Positions 45,965-56,072 of a stretch of DNA of 64,000 bases are shown here, one piece after another. Under the pieces are notes generated by a model. That model saw nothing but the letters and a program-made list of their open reading frames with translations, did no database searches and was not told the origin of the DNA. The position numbers and the translations under genes were made by a program. The DNA comes from Corynebacterium tapiri. GTDB taxonomy: Bacteria > Actinomycetota > Actinomycetes > Mycobacteriales > Mycobacteriaceae. Every line of letters begins with the position of its first letter. Within the stretch, counting starts at the first letter, position 1. The stretch is taken from positions 62,001 through 126,000 of the forward strand of contig NZ_VDHJ01000005.1 in NCBI RefSeq assembly GCF_006334925.1, read 5' to 3'.

Positions 45965-47009
45965 CCACAGCGCCCAGAGCCGCGCCCACTCCGAGCGTCG
46001 TCGAGGTGCGTGGCGCGGTGCGCACGCTGTTGCGCACGTGGATCACTGCCGGGTCAGGAGCCTGAGTCGGGGTAGCTTCCAGAGACTCACGCGTCGTGGC
46101 CGCGAAGGCAGACAGGTACATGACGACGCGCCAGACCAGGTACATGATCAGCATCAGACCGATGATCGGACCGAAAACGGCGCCGGCGGGATTGCCCAGC
46201 AGTGCTCCGAAGATCACCGTGGACAGCTGCTTGATGACCTCGAAGATAATCGCCCCGATCAACGCCGCCTTAAACCCGGAGCGACGCGGCACCTTGGTGC
46301 GCGGCAGCGCCATGAGCATCCAGGCAAAAACCAAGAAGTTCGCGAAAACGCCGATCACCAGGCCAAGCACGAAGATGATGGCCCGCAGCCCCGGGAATGA
46401 CTCAATGCCAAGGAAGTTAAGAATCGGGTCAGTCAGCCCAGAGGTACCAATCGCCGTCACGCCGAAGGCAAACACCAACGCGATAAGAAGTCCGATCAGT
46501 GCCACGAGGTCGGCCAGCTTCTTCATCACAAAGTTGCCGCCCTCGGTGGGATCAATGAGCCACATGGCAGAGACACCAGCACGTAGGTTGCCCATCCAGC
46601 CCAAGCCGGACCACAGCGCGGTCAACGCACCAATACCTGCCACGGTGCCGCGCTGTTCGATGGCTTGATCGATGATCTGGTTGACCAGGCCGGCAATGTC
46701 CTGGGGCAGACCAGACGAGATCTGATTCTGGATATCGGCCAGCATGTCAGGGCGAGCCGCCAGCGCCATGGCCAACACCGCGAAGGTGAGCATGGTCAGC
46801 GGGAAGATCGCCATGACCGAGAAGTACGTAATGCCCGCGGAGAACTGGTTGCCGCCCTCGCTGGCAAAACGATCCTGCATGCGCATGATGTGGTCAAAGA
46901 CCGAAGACTTCTCGCGGGCCTTGTCCAGCGCTCCGGGTTCGTTCGCCCGGGAGCGCTCGATCCCGTAGTGGTCCGTGTATTTCTTACGGGGCTGCGTACT
47001 GGTAGCCAT
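45936..47009 (-). CDS. YihY/BrkB-family inner membrane protein
   Basis: 357 residues with six predicted transmembrane helices. Family blocks: GGNQFSAGITYFSVMAIFPLTMLTFAVLAMAL, GTVAGIGALTALWSGLGWMGNLRAGVSAMW, FNFLVFAWML-like helix and VFGPIIGLMLIMYLVWRVVMYLSAFAAT. Once called ribonuclease BN or BrkB; its actual role is unknown. AAAGAGGAAACGG precedes the ATG. It lies downstream of trpS on the same strand (61 nt). Confidence 0.88.
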   Translation of the reverse strand: MATSTQPRKKYTDHYGIERSRANEPGALDKAREKSSVFDHIMRMQDRFASEGGNQFSAGITYFSVMAIFPLTMLTFAVLAMALAARPDMLADIQNQISSGLPQDIAGLVNQIIDQAIEQRGTVAGIGALTALWSGLGWMGNLRAGVSAMWLIDPTEGGNFVMKKLADLVALIGLLIALVFAFGVTAIGTSGLTDPILNFLGIESFPGLRAIIFVLGLVIGVFANFLVFAWMLMALPRTKVPRRSGFKAALIGAIIFEVIKQLSTVIFGALLGNPAGAVFGPIIGLMLIMYLVWRVVMYLSAFAATTRESLEATPTQAPDPAVIHVRNSVRTAPRTSTTLGVGAALGAVATAVITLLK

Positions 47010-47070
47010 TGTCCGTTTCCTCTTTCACCAAACTTTTTTCAGTCAACACCAAGGTAATTGGCGGGCCGGG

Positions 47071-48303
<1,233 letters not shown>

Positions 48304-48351
48304 TCAATCCTTCAGGGGTCTACGAAAAAGAACGGTGCCTCATGGTAGCAC

Positions 48352-49152
48352 TTAGGAATCCTCCCCGACCGTCCACTTCTGCTCCCGGGCGTTCGTGGAA
48401 GACGAGAACCGATCCATGAGGGAATAATTCGATGCCTCAATCCGCAACTGGCCAGCACGGCGAGCCGCCGAACGCACGCCCCGGCGCACGAACTGCGCAG
48501 AGAGACGAAGTCGCGGATCCACGGGAGTATCCCGCCCCTGGTAGTGAAATTGCGGGAAGTGCTTGTGCGACTTAATCGCTAGCAGGCGAACGCCGAAGGC
48601 CACCACCAACGAGATGATGATCACCCAGTGCTCATCCACTCCCGCTTCCAGCAGGATGATGTACAGCGCGGCCGTCAGAATAGACACTGCAGCGTAGATC
48701 TCCTGGGAGAACACCAGCGGAACTCGGTCGGACATGATGTCGCGCATCACGCCGCCGGATACCCCGGTAACCGTGGCCGCCACAGAAGCGATGATGAAGC
48801 CGTGCCCGAGCTCCAGGGCGGCCTTGGTGCCCAGCACGGAAAACGTGGCCAGACCCACGGCATCGGCCACCAGGAACAGCCGGCGAAAATGCGGCATGAG
48901 AAAGGCCATCTGCCACGTCGCCAGCGCCGCCACGACCACGATGACCAGATAAATGGGGTGCTCCACCCAGGTCATCGGGTAGTCGTCGAGAAGCACCACG
49001 CGAAGGGTGCCACCTCCCAGCGCGGTGATGGACGCCAGCGCGATTACCCCGAACCAATCCATCTTGAGCCGGCCGGCGGACAGCGCAGCCGTGATGGCCT
49101 CGGCGGTGATACCAACGATGTAAGTGACGACGAGGAGTGCTTCGGTGTTCAT
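48352..49152 (-). CDS. Trimeric intracellular cation (TRIC) channel family protein
   Basis: 266 residues with seven predicted helices and the two-repeat UPF0126/TRIC architecture. The Gly-rich kinks are ALGGGTLRVVLLDDYPMTWVEHP in the first repeat and GVSGGVMRDIMSDRVPLVFSQEIYA in the second. Bacterial homologues are K+-selective trimeric channels. The C-terminal 60 residues are an extra basic tail. Its ATG follows the xthA TAG with no gap, so it is translated with xthA. Confidence 0.9.
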   Translation of the reverse strand: MNTEALLVVTYIVGITAEAITAALSAGRLKMDWFGVIALASITALGGGTLRVVLLDDYPMTWVEHPIYLVIVVVAALATWQMAFLMPHFRRLFLVADAVGLATFSVLGTKAALELGHGFIIASVAATVTGVSGGVMRDIMSDRVPLVFSQEIYAAVSILTAALYIILLEAGVDEHWVIIISLVVAFGVRLLAIKSHKHFPQFHYQGRDTPVDPRLRLSAQFVRRGVRSAARRAGQLRIEASNYSLMDRFSSSTNAREQKWTVGEDS

Positions 49153-50046
49153 CTATCCGGAGTAGTCGACAAGCAGGGGGCTGTGGTCAGACCAACGGGT
49201 TTCCACGCTCTCGGCGCGGTCTACCCACGAGCGGCGAGCCCGGTTGAGCATCGCCTCGGTGGCTGCTTGGACGTCGATACGCCATCCCGCGTCGTTGTTA
49301 AAGGCCTGCCCGCGGAACGTCCACCACGTGTATGCAGCGTTGTCGGGGTCAAGGCGCCGGGCCACGTCGAACCAGCGCGGAGACTGTGCCGCTTGGCGCA
49401 CGGGGCGGTGGGGATAATCCACGACCCCGAAGAACTCCCCGTGTCCGGCCTTGGTCTGGGCAACGTCATCGGGAAAGCACCCAAAGACGGAGTCCATCCA
49501 GGCGCGCTCATCGGGAAGGTGCCCAGACTTCTTGCGATTGCTCTTGGAGTTCTTCAGATCCTGCTCGCGGTGGCAAATGTTCCAGTCGCCCGCCACCACC
49601 ATGGATGGAAAGTCTTCCGCCCGCTGCTCGAGCACCTCAGAAAACTCATCCAGGAAGGCATACTTCTCATCCTGCTTAGCTGTCCCCGCTGAGCCGGAGG
49701 GCAGATACAGGGAGGCCACCCGCACATCCCCGACCGTCGCCTCCAGGTAGCGTCCGGCTGCCTGGAAAGACCCGAATCCGGCCTGGACATTTTCCAGCGG
49801 AATGTGGGAAAGGATCCCCACTCCCGCGCGCCCCTTGGCCTCCGCCTCGTGGACGGCTAGGTGCCAGCCGTCTTCCAACGCCGGCGCAAGCGCTGTGCGA
49901 GTCTGCTGTTCAGTCGCGCGCACCTCTTGCATGAGCACCACGTCGGCTGGGGTGGTTTCTAACCAGGCCAGCATTCCGGGATTGTTCTCGTTGCGTTGTT
50001 TGACCGCTGCGCGGATCCCGTTGACGTTCACGCTGGCAATAATCAT
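49153..50046 (-). CDS. xthA: Exodeoxyribonuclease III
   Basis: 297-residue AP endonuclease/3'-5' exonuclease. Motifs: IIASVNVNGIRAA with the catalytic Asn, VLMQEVRATEQQ (metal Glu), SLYLPSGSAGTAKQDEKYAFLDEF, VVAGDWNICHREQDLKN (Asp/Asn), and the C-terminal WRIDVQAATEAML, SDHSPLLVDY. ATG 50046 is the family start; the frame reaches 50364 through the MFS gene. It begins 6 nt downstream of the MFS stop. Confidence 0.92.
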   Translation of the reverse strand: MIIASVNVNGIRAAVKQRNENNPGMLAWLETTPADVVLMQEVRATEQQTRTALAPALEDGWHLAVHEAEAKGRAGVGILSHIPLENVQAGFGSFQAAGRYLEATVGDVRVASLYLPSGSAGTAKQDEKYAFLDEFSEVLEQRAEDFPSMVVAGDWNICHREQDLKNSKSNRKKSGHLPDERAWMDSVFGCFPDDVAQTKAGHGEFFGVVDYPHRPVRQAAQSPRWFDVARRLDPDNAAYTWWTFRGQAFNNDAGWRIDVQAATEAMLNRARRSWVDRAESVETRWSDHSPLLVDYSG

Positions 50047-50051
50047 GACGG

Positions 50052-51269
50052 TTAGCCTAGTCGTTGGCGCAGACGGGTCGTGGGCACCCATATGACAATC
50101 GCGATTACCGCCAGACAGGCACCGGCGAGGGCCGGAGCGGAGTAGCTGTAGCCAGCCGCGATGACGGCGCCGCCCAATGCCGCGCCCGATGCATTGGCCA
50201 GGTTGAGAGCGGAGTGGTTGAGCGAGGCCGCCAGCATCTGAGCATCCCCGGCTACGTCCATCAGGCGCACCTGGAGGGAGGGCACGAGGGTGGAGCCGAA
50301 GAATCCGATCACGCCGAAGTTGATGATGCCCAAGACGACGAATTGGCTGGTGAAGTAGTAGCAAACCAGGGCGATCGCAATCATCGAAAGCGAGAACAGA
50401 ATTCCCAGGTCAAGGTTGCGATCAGCCAACCAGCCGCCCACGAAGTTGCCCACGACCATGCCCCCGCCGTAGGCCATCAGCGGGATCCACATCAGGGCCG
50501 GAGGCAGCCCGGCGCGCTCGGTCATCGTCCAGGCGACGTAGGTGTATACCGCGAACATTCCGCCAAAACCGATGGTGCCCAACGCCAGGGTGAGCCAGAC
50601 CTGAGTGCGCTTGAGCGCCCCGAGCTCGGTGCGCATGCTGGTGGGTTTCATCTCCGACATGTGGGGCATGACAAACCACAACGACACCAGGGTGGCCAGA
50701 CCGATCGTGGCTACAAGGGCGTAGGCGCTCTGCCATCCGAGTGCGTGCCCCAGGGCCTGGGCCGCGGGCACACCGGCCACAGTGGCTACCGCCAGGCCAA
50801 GACCGACATAGGCCACCGCCTGGCCACGCTTTCCGGGAGGCGACATGCTGGCTGCAGCGAGACCCGCGACGGAAAAGTACGCCCCGTGAGGAAGACCGGC
50901 CAGGAAGCGTGCCGCCATGAGAGTGCCGTACCCGGCGGCAAAGGTCGCAATGAGGTGGCCAAGAATAAAGGCCACCATGAGAATCAACAGCAGGCGCCGC
51001 CGCGGAACACGCCCGGTCGTCGCGGAGATGAGCGGCGCACCGATGACCACGCCCAAGGCATACGCGGAAATGACATGACCGGCCTGATCCTCACTAATTC
51101 CAAAGTCCTGGGCGATCAGCGGCAGCAGCCCCATAGAGACAAACTCCGTGGTTCCGATGCCGAATCCCCCCAACGCGAGCGCCAGCATGGCGATGGCACG
51201 GCGACGGGAACTGATTTCGGTCTGACGGGGGCGAGGACTTCTTGCAGGAAGCGAGGGCAGGATTTTCAC
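50052..51269 (-). CDS. MFS efflux transporter, DHA1 AraJ/YdhP type
   Basis: 405 residues, twelve predicted helices. Family start LALALGGFGIGTTEFVSMGLLPLIAQDFGIS, motif A-like TTGRVPRRRLLL between helices 2 and 3, and RFLAGLPHGAYFSVAGLAAASMSP in helix 4-5, as in sugar or drug exporters of the AraJ/YdhP/Cmx group. GTG 51269 was preferred; an alternative GTG at 51314 would extend into the divergent promoter. It faces away from the siderophore operon and shares its DtxR-box region, so siderophore or drug export under iron control is conceivable but unproven. Confidence 0.85.
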   Translation of the reverse strand: MKILPSLPARSPRPRQTEISSRRRAIAMLALALGGFGIGTTEFVSMGLLPLIAQDFGISEDQAGHVISAYALGVVIGAPLISATTGRVPRRRLLLILMVAFILGHLIATFAAGYGTLMAARFLAGLPHGAYFSVAGLAAASMSPPGKRGQAVAYVGLGLAVATVAGVPAAQALGHALGWQSAYALVATIGLATLVSLWFVMPHMSEMKPTSMRTELGALKRTQVWLTLALGTIGFGGMFAVYTYVAWTMTERAGLPPALMWIPLMAYGGGMVVGNFVGGWLADRNLDLGILFSLSMIAIALVCYYFTSQFVVLGIINFGVIGFFGSTLVPSLQVRLMDVAGDAQMLAASLNHSALNLANASGAALGGAVIAAGYSYSAPALAGACLAVIAIVIWVPTTRLRQRLG

Positions 51270-51348
51270 AGTCCAAAACCGTAGTCGAGAAAGGGCGAGG
51301 GGTTTTGCTCGCACCCGTACACGTGATTAACTGGGACCACTTTGCAAC

Positions 51349-51367
51349 TAAGGGCAGCCTAACCTAC
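51349..51367. promoter_or_regulatory. DtxR-type iron box
   Basis: TAAGGGCAGCCTAACCTAC matches the 19-bp DtxR consensus (TTAGGTTAGCCTAACCTAA) at 15 positions, with an intact right half. It ends 18 nt before the GTG of the siderophore-binding lipoprotein gene, where bound DtxR-Fe would block transcription. It is also in the promoter region of the divergent MFS gene. Confidence 0.82.
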
Positions 51368-51385
51368 TCAAAGGAGAGTATCGCT

Positions 51386-52435
51386 GTGACCACCCCCTAT
51401 CGTCGTATCCTCGCCGCCACCATCGCGGCAAGCGCAGCTCTTACCCTGGCTGCCTGCTCAGGAAACGAACCCGCCACCAACACCTCTGCCCACAACTCTT
51501 CTGAGCAGGGAGCTCTGCCCACCACGATCCACCACGCCTTCGGCGAGACCACTATCGAGACCGCCCCGGAGCGCGTCGCTGCGGTCGGCTGGGGCAACAA
51601 CGAGGTTCCGCTCGCCTTGGGCATCACTCCGGTGGGCATGACCAAGGCCAGCTTCGGCGACGACGACGGCGACGGCATCCTCCCCTGGGCCGAGGACAAG
51701 ATCGCCGAGCTCGGCGGCGAGACCCCGGTGCTTTTCGACGAAACCGACGGCCTGCCCTTCGAGGCCATCGCGGGCACCAAGCCGGACGTCATCCTGGCCT
51801 CCTACTCCGGCATCACCGAAGACGATTACAAGACGCTGTCCAAAATTGCGCCGGTGATCGCCTACCCGGAGAAGCCCTGGTCCACCCCGCTGAATACCAG
51901 CATCGAGATGAACTCTGCCGCCCTGGGCAAGGCAGAAGAAGGCAAGAAGCTCACCGAAGACATCCACACCGACGTAGATAACGCCCTGGCCAAGCACCCA
52001 GAGCTCAAGGACGCCAACGTTTTGTTCACCTCCTTCGGAGCTACCGCAAACAACTCCACCCTCGGCTTCTACGTCACCGAGGACCCGCGCGCAGGCTTCC
52101 TCAAGGACGCCGGAATCGGCGTTCCCAAGGTGGTCGAGGAGGCCTCCAAGGATGCGGATACCTTCTGGGTCGAGCGCTCCACTGAACGCCCGGAGGACTT
52201 TGCAGACGTCGACCTGATCGTCAGCTACGGCTCCAACGACCCGGCCGAAAACCAGAAGACCCTCGAGGGCATGCAGGCAGACCCCTTGCTGAGCAAGATC
52301 CCTGCCATCCGCGACGGCCACGTGGCGTTCCTGGGTGAGGGCCCGGTCGCAGCCTCCGCCAGCCCCTCGACCCTGGGCACCCCGTGGGGCGTGGACAAGT
52401 ACTTCTCCATCCTGAGCGAGGCACTGAACAAGTGA
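51386..52435 (+). CDS. Iron-siderophore ABC transporter, substrate-binding lipoprotein
   Basis: 349-residue FecB/FepB-like protein. Lipoprotein signal with lipobox LAAC (Cys about residue 24), then the two-lobed binding fold: TTIHHAFGETTIETAPERVAAVGWGNNEVPLALGI, KPDVILASYSGITEDDYKTLSKIAPVIAYPEKPW and a C-terminal lobe ending GTPWGVDKYFSILSEALNK. Anchored outside the membrane, it delivers ferric siderophore to the permeases downstream. GTG start with AAAGGAGAG 7 nt upstream. First gene of a five-gene operon under the DtxR box. The siderophore is not identifiable. Confidence 0.92.
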   Translation: MTTPYRRILAATIAASAALTLAACSGNEPATNTSAHNSSEQGALPTTIHHAFGETTIETAPERVAAVGWGNNEVPLALGITPVGMTKASFGDDDGDGILPWAEDKIAELGGETPVLFDETDGLPFEAIAGTKPDVILASYSGITEDDYKTLSKIAPVIAYPEKPWSTPLNTSIEMNSAALGKAEEGKKLTEDIHTDVDNALAKHPELKDANVLFTSFGATANNSTLGFYVTEDPRAGFLKDAGIGVPKVVEEASKDADTFWVERSTERPEDFADVDLIVSYGSNDPAENQKTLEGMQADPLLSKIPAIRDGHVAFLGEGPVAASASPSTLGTPWGVDKYFSILSEALNK

Positions 52436-53406
52436 CGCGCGCAGGATTAGCCGGTGGATTAGTAGTCACACTGCTGGCCTGCACGATCGCCTCGGTGGCC
52501 TTGGGAGTTCGCGACATCTCGCTCAGCGACATCCTGGCAGCCCTCGGCGGATCTACAGAGACTGCCTCACAGGCCGCGGCCTATGTGCGCGTTCCGCGCA
52601 CCGTCCTGGCGGCGCTCGTCGGCGCGTCGTTGGCGATCGCCGGCGCCTGCATGCAGGCGGTCACTCGCAATCCGCTGGCTGATCCTGGCATCTTTGGCGT
52701 GCTCTCCGGAGCCGCCCTCGCGGTGGTATCCGTTCTCGCCTTTACCCCGCTGACCCAGCCGTGGGCGCTCATGTCAGCCGCCTGCTTCGGAGCCGGTATG
52801 GCCGCGGGGTTCGTTTACGCTCTGGGCCGCGGTGCCGGTGGCCTTCAGCTCGCGCTGGCCGGCGCGGCCACCTCTGCTGCCCTCGGCTCCGTGGTTAGCG
52901 CCATCGCTCTCCCCCGCTCGCAAACACTCGACGCTTTCCGCTTCTGGCTCGTCGGCTCCGTCGGCGGGGCGCAATGGAATGTTCTCGCCATTGCCGCTCC
53001 CGTCCTGCTTTTCGCCGGCGCGGTGGCCTGGGCGAGCGCACGTGGTCTGAACTCCCTGGCCCTGGGCGATGCCGCGGCCACCGCTCTCGGTGACTCGGCC
53101 GCGCGCGTGCGGCTGATCTCCACGCTCGCCGCAGTCGTCCTGTGTGGCGTATCGACGGCCCTCGCCGGCCCGATCGCCTTCGTCGGTCTCGTGGTTCCCC
53201 ACGTAATCCGGCTGGTCTCCGGGCCGGATCACCGCTGGCTCATCCCGCTTTCCGCGCTTGGGGGTGCCTGCCTGCTCATAGCCGCCGACGTCGTCGGAAG
53301 GCTCATCGCCCAGCCGTCCGAGATCGCCGTGGGCGTGATCACCCCGCTGATTGGCGCTCCCACTTTCATCTGGATCGTGCGGTCGAAGAAGGTGCGCGGG
53401 CTATGA
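52432..53406 (+). CDS. Iron-siderophore ABC transporter permease (FecCD family)
   Basis: 324 residues, nine to ten transmembrane helices. Family blocks: VRVPRTVLAALVGASLAIAGACMQAVTRNPLADPGIFGVLSGAALAVV, GLNSLALGDAAATALGDSAARVRLIST (ATPase-contact loop), and FVGLVVPHVIRLVSGPDHRWLIPLSALGGACLLIAADVVGR. The GTG overlaps the lipoprotein TGA by 4 nt (GTGA), so translation is coupled. Pairs with the next permease as a heterodimer. Confidence 0.93.
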   Translation: MTRAGLAGGLVVTLLACTIASVALGVRDISLSDILAALGGSTETASQAAAYVRVPRTVLAALVGASLAIAGACMQAVTRNPLADPGIFGVLSGAALAVVSVLAFTPLTQPWALMSAACFGAGMAAGFVYALGRGAGGLQLALAGAATSAALGSVVSAIALPRSQTLDAFRFWLVGSVGGAQWNVLAIAAPVLLFAGAVAWASARGLNSLALGDAAATALGDSAARVRLISTLAAVVLCGVSTALAGPIAFVGLVVPHVIRLVSGPDHRWLIPLSALGGACLLIAADVVGRLIAQPSEIAVGVITPLIGAPTFIWIVRSKKVRGL

Positions 53407-54368
53407 AAACAACCTTGATCGGAATAGCCGCACTCTTTCTGGCCCTGCTCGGGCTTTGCGTAGGAGAAGTTTTCTACACCCCCACGGAGGTCGCTGCCAC
53501 GCTGGCTGGTCAGACCGTACCCGGCGCGAGCTTTACCGTGCTCGAGCTGCGCCTGCCGCGAGTTCTCCTGGGCGCCCTCGTCGGCATCGCCTTGGGGGCT
53601 GCCGGCTGCACGCTGCAAACCTTATTGCGCAACAAGCTAGCCTCCCCCGACATCATCGGGGTCTCCTCCGCCGCGTCCGTGGCGGGAGTTATGGGCATCG
53701 TCCTCCTGGGCCTGACCCCATGGCAGACCTCGGTGCTGTCTTTCTTCGGATCCCTGGCCGTGTGCGCTGGCATGTTTGCGCTAGCCGCCAAGGGTGGCTT
53801 CTCCCCGGTGCGCCTGATCCTCATCGGCATCGGAGTCGCCGCGATCTCGCGTGCCGCGGTTACCTACGTGCTCAGCATCGCGGCGGCCCATGACTTGCCT
53901 GCAGCAACCCGGTGGCTCAACGGCTCGTTGGGCTCGGCAAACCTGGGCGACAGCCTTCCGGTAGCCATTGCCGTGCTCGTCTGCCTCCCAGTGCTCATCG
54001 CGTGCACGCATCACCTGGATTTGTTGCGGTTCGGGGAAACAACCGCAATCTCCCTCGGTTCCCCGGTCAACCTGGTTCGCGTGCTTTCCCTGCTTGCTGC
54101 GGTTGCCCTGGTGGCCACCGCCACGGCCGCCTGCGGCCCGGTGGCGTTTGTCGCCTTCCTGGCCGGCCCCATCGCTGCGGGTATCTGTGGCCCTGGGCGC
54201 CCCCGCATCCTCGCGGCGGCATTTGTGGGGGCATCCCTTATGCTGCTTGCCGACCTCATCGGCCAGTACGCCCTCCCCTCCCGACTCCCGGTCGGGGTGG
54301 TGACCGGCGCCATTGGCGCGCCCTATCTCTTGTACCTACTCGTGCGCCATCGAGGAGAGCTCGTATGA
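53403..54368 (+). CDS. Iron-siderophore ABC transporter permease, second subunit
   Basis: 321 residues of the FecCD family: LRLPRVLLGALVGIALGAAGCTLQTLLRNKLASPDIIGVSSAASVAGV, LLRFGETTAISLGSPVNLVRVLSLLAAVALVATATAACGPVAFVAFLAGPIAAGI. It corresponds to the FepG/FhuG position. ATG overlaps the previous TGA (ATGA), spacing that favours equal synthesis of the two permeases. Confidence 0.92.
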   Translation: MKTTLIGIAALFLALLGLCVGEVFYTPTEVAATLAGQTVPGASFTVLELRLPRVLLGALVGIALGAAGCTLQTLLRNKLASPDIIGVSSAASVAGVMGIVLLGLTPWQTSVLSFFGSLAVCAGMFALAAKGGFSPVRLILIGIGVAAISRAAVTYVLSIAAAHDLPAATRWLNGSLGSANLGDSLPVAIAVLVCLPVLIACTHHLDLLRFGETTAISLGSPVNLVRVLSLLAAVALVATATAACGPVAFVAFLAGPIAAGICGPGRPRILAAAFVGASLMLLADLIGQYALPSRLPVGVVTGAIGAPYLLYLLVRHRGELV

Positions 54369-55156
54369 CCCATCAGCTCACCACCACCGACCTGACCGTC
54401 GGGTACGACGACACCACGGTGATCAACAACCTGTCGACCTCACTCGTTGACGGCGCGGTGACCTCCATCATCGGCCCCAACGGCTGCGGCAAATCAACGC
54501 TGTTGCACACGGTTGCGCGCATTCTGCGCCCGCGCTCGGGAGCGGCGCTTCTCGACGCCCGGGATGTCCGCGATTACCCGAGCGCGCAGCTGGCACGAAT
54601 CCTCGGCCTCATGCCGCAAACGCCCATCGCCCCGGCGGGCATCACGGTTAAGGACCTGGTAGGTCGCGGTCGCGCCCCCTACCAGGGGCTATTCGGTCGC
54701 TTCAGCGAGCAGGACCATGCCGCTGTGCGCGACGCCATGGAGGCCACCGACGTCGCCGGTCTCGCCGAACGCCACGTCGACGAGCTCTCCGGAGGTCAGC
54801 GCCAGCGCGTCTGGATCGCCATGGCGTTGGCTCAGCAGACCGACATCATCCTGCTCGACGAGCCCACCACTTTCCTGGATGTGACCACGCAGCTCGACAT
54901 CCTGGAGTTGATGCAGCGCCTCAATCGGGAACGCGGCGTCACCGTCGTTATGGTTCTGCACGACATGAACCTGGCGGCTCGCTTCTCTGATTACTTGCTG
55001 GCCATGCGCTCTGGGGAAGTCATCTCCACCGGAACCCCCGCCGAAGTGCTCACGCCGGACACCCTGCGAAGGGTTTTCGACCTAGAGGCGCAGGTCATCC
55101 CCGACCCGACCAACGGTCGCCCGCTCGTTGTTCCCATCGCTCGAAAGGGGAAGTAA
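54365..55156 (+). CDS. Iron-siderophore ABC transporter, ATP-binding protein
   Basis: 263-residue ABC ATPase of the FepC type. Walker A GPNGCGKSTLLHTVARIL, Q-loop MPQTPIAPAGITVKDLVGRGRAPYQGLFGRFS, signature LSGGQRQRVWIAMALAQQ, Walker B IILLDEPTTFLD and H-loop LHDMNLA. The YQGLFGRF stretch is characteristic of siderophore and B12 importers. ATG overlaps the previous TGA by 4 nt. Confidence 0.95.
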   Translation: MTHQLTTTDLTVGYDDTTVINNLSTSLVDGAVTSIIGPNGCGKSTLLHTVARILRPRSGAALLDARDVRDYPSAQLARILGLMPQTPIAPAGITVKDLVGRGRAPYQGLFGRFSEQDHAAVRDAMEATDVAGLAERHVDELSGGQRQRVWIAMALAQQTDIILLDEPTTFLDVTTQLDILELMQRLNRERGVTVVMVLHDMNLAARFSDYLLAMRSGEVISTGTPAEVLTPDTLRRVFDLEAQVIPDPTNGRPLVVPIARKGK

Positions 55157-56023
55157 GTGTCTTTCCAGCCCTTCCGCTGCACGGTCACGGCCAACCGCGT
55201 GCTCTCTCCAAGCTTCCAGCGACTCACGCTGGCCGTGAACAATTCGGCAGATTTTGGCCCAGCTCCCAGCGTTAGCGTGCGTGACCTGCGGGTAAAACTC
55301 ATCATCCCTCCGGCGGACCCCCTAGTCCCCGGGGAGGATTGGTACCGCACGTGGCTTCAGACCGACCCGGCCCGCCGGGGAACCATGCGCACCTATTCGT
55401 TGCGCGAGGTGCGCCGAAACCCTGATTCCGTGCAGGTCGACATCGACGTCGTGCGCCACCCGGAAGCCGCTGGCCCCGCCAGTAGTTGGGCAACGCAGGC
55501 CTCCCCAGGCGACGAGCTCACCATGATCGCGCCCACGCGGGACGACGCCTCCGAATCCGGCATCGAGTTTCACCCACCCGCGGGCAGCCGAGCGATCCTG
55601 CTTGGCGATGAAACCGCGGCTCCAGCCATCGCCCGCTGTCTGGAAGACCTTCCTAGTGGCGTGCACGCCCGCGCGTTCATCGAAGTGCCGGAAGCTAGCG
55701 ATCAGTTAGATATTCGCGTGCCGGAGGGTTCCACTGTCACGTGGCTGCCCCGAAGCGGCCCGCGTGGCAGAGATCTCCAGGCTGCGCTGGACGAGGTGGT
55801 TGATCGGGCGTCGATAAGCGACATAGACGACCCAGAAAGCTTCGGTCCCGAACCGTGGTCCGTACCGACCGATGCCCCCGAGGGAGGGGATTATTTCTGG
55901 ATCGCGGGAGAATCAAAGGTCGTCGTAGCTTTACGCCGATACCTGGTACGCGAGGCGGGGGTAGAGAAATCCCGCATCGCTTTCATGGGTTATTGGCGCG
56001 AAGGCGTGGCGATGCGTTCCTAA
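55157..56023 (+). CDS. Siderophore-interacting protein (flavin ferric reductase, ViuB-like)
   Basis: 288 residues. FAD-binding domain (about 1-135) with the [10 protein letters not shown] motif that binds the flavin, [35 protein letters not shown], then a SIP domain with [62 protein letters not shown]. It reduces and releases iron from imported siderophore. GTG begins directly after the ATPase stop, with AAGGGG upstream. Last gene of the iron operon. Confidence 0.93.
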   Translation: MSFQPFRCTVTANRVLSPSFQRLTLAVNNSADFGPAPSVSVRDLRVKLIIPPADPLVPGEDWYRTWLQTDPARRGTMRTYSLREVRRNPDSVQVDIDVVRHPEAAGPASSWATQASPGDELTMIAPTRDDASESGIEFHPPAGSRAILLGDETAAPAIARCLEDLPSGVHARAFIEVPEASDQLDIRVPEGSTVTWLPRSGPRGRDLQAALDEVVDRASISDIDDPESFGPEPWSVPTDAPEGGDYFWIAGESKVVVALRRYLVREAGVEKSRIAFMGYWREGVAMRS

Positions 56024-56072
56024 ACAGGTACGCTCGCTAGAGAAATTACTGAGACTATCTAGAGGGAGACTC

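Noticed and set aside
48324-48351. Weak hairpin GTGC/GCAC with nearby T-run after the TRIC-type gene
   Set aside because: The stem is only four base pairs with a 9-nt loop, too weak to call a terminator.
50050-50059. GGTTAGCCTA, part of a DtxR consensus, before xthA
   Set aside because: Only the core ten bases fit and the outer arms do not (11 of 19); it lies in the 3' end of the MFS gene, where no iron control of exonuclease III is expected.
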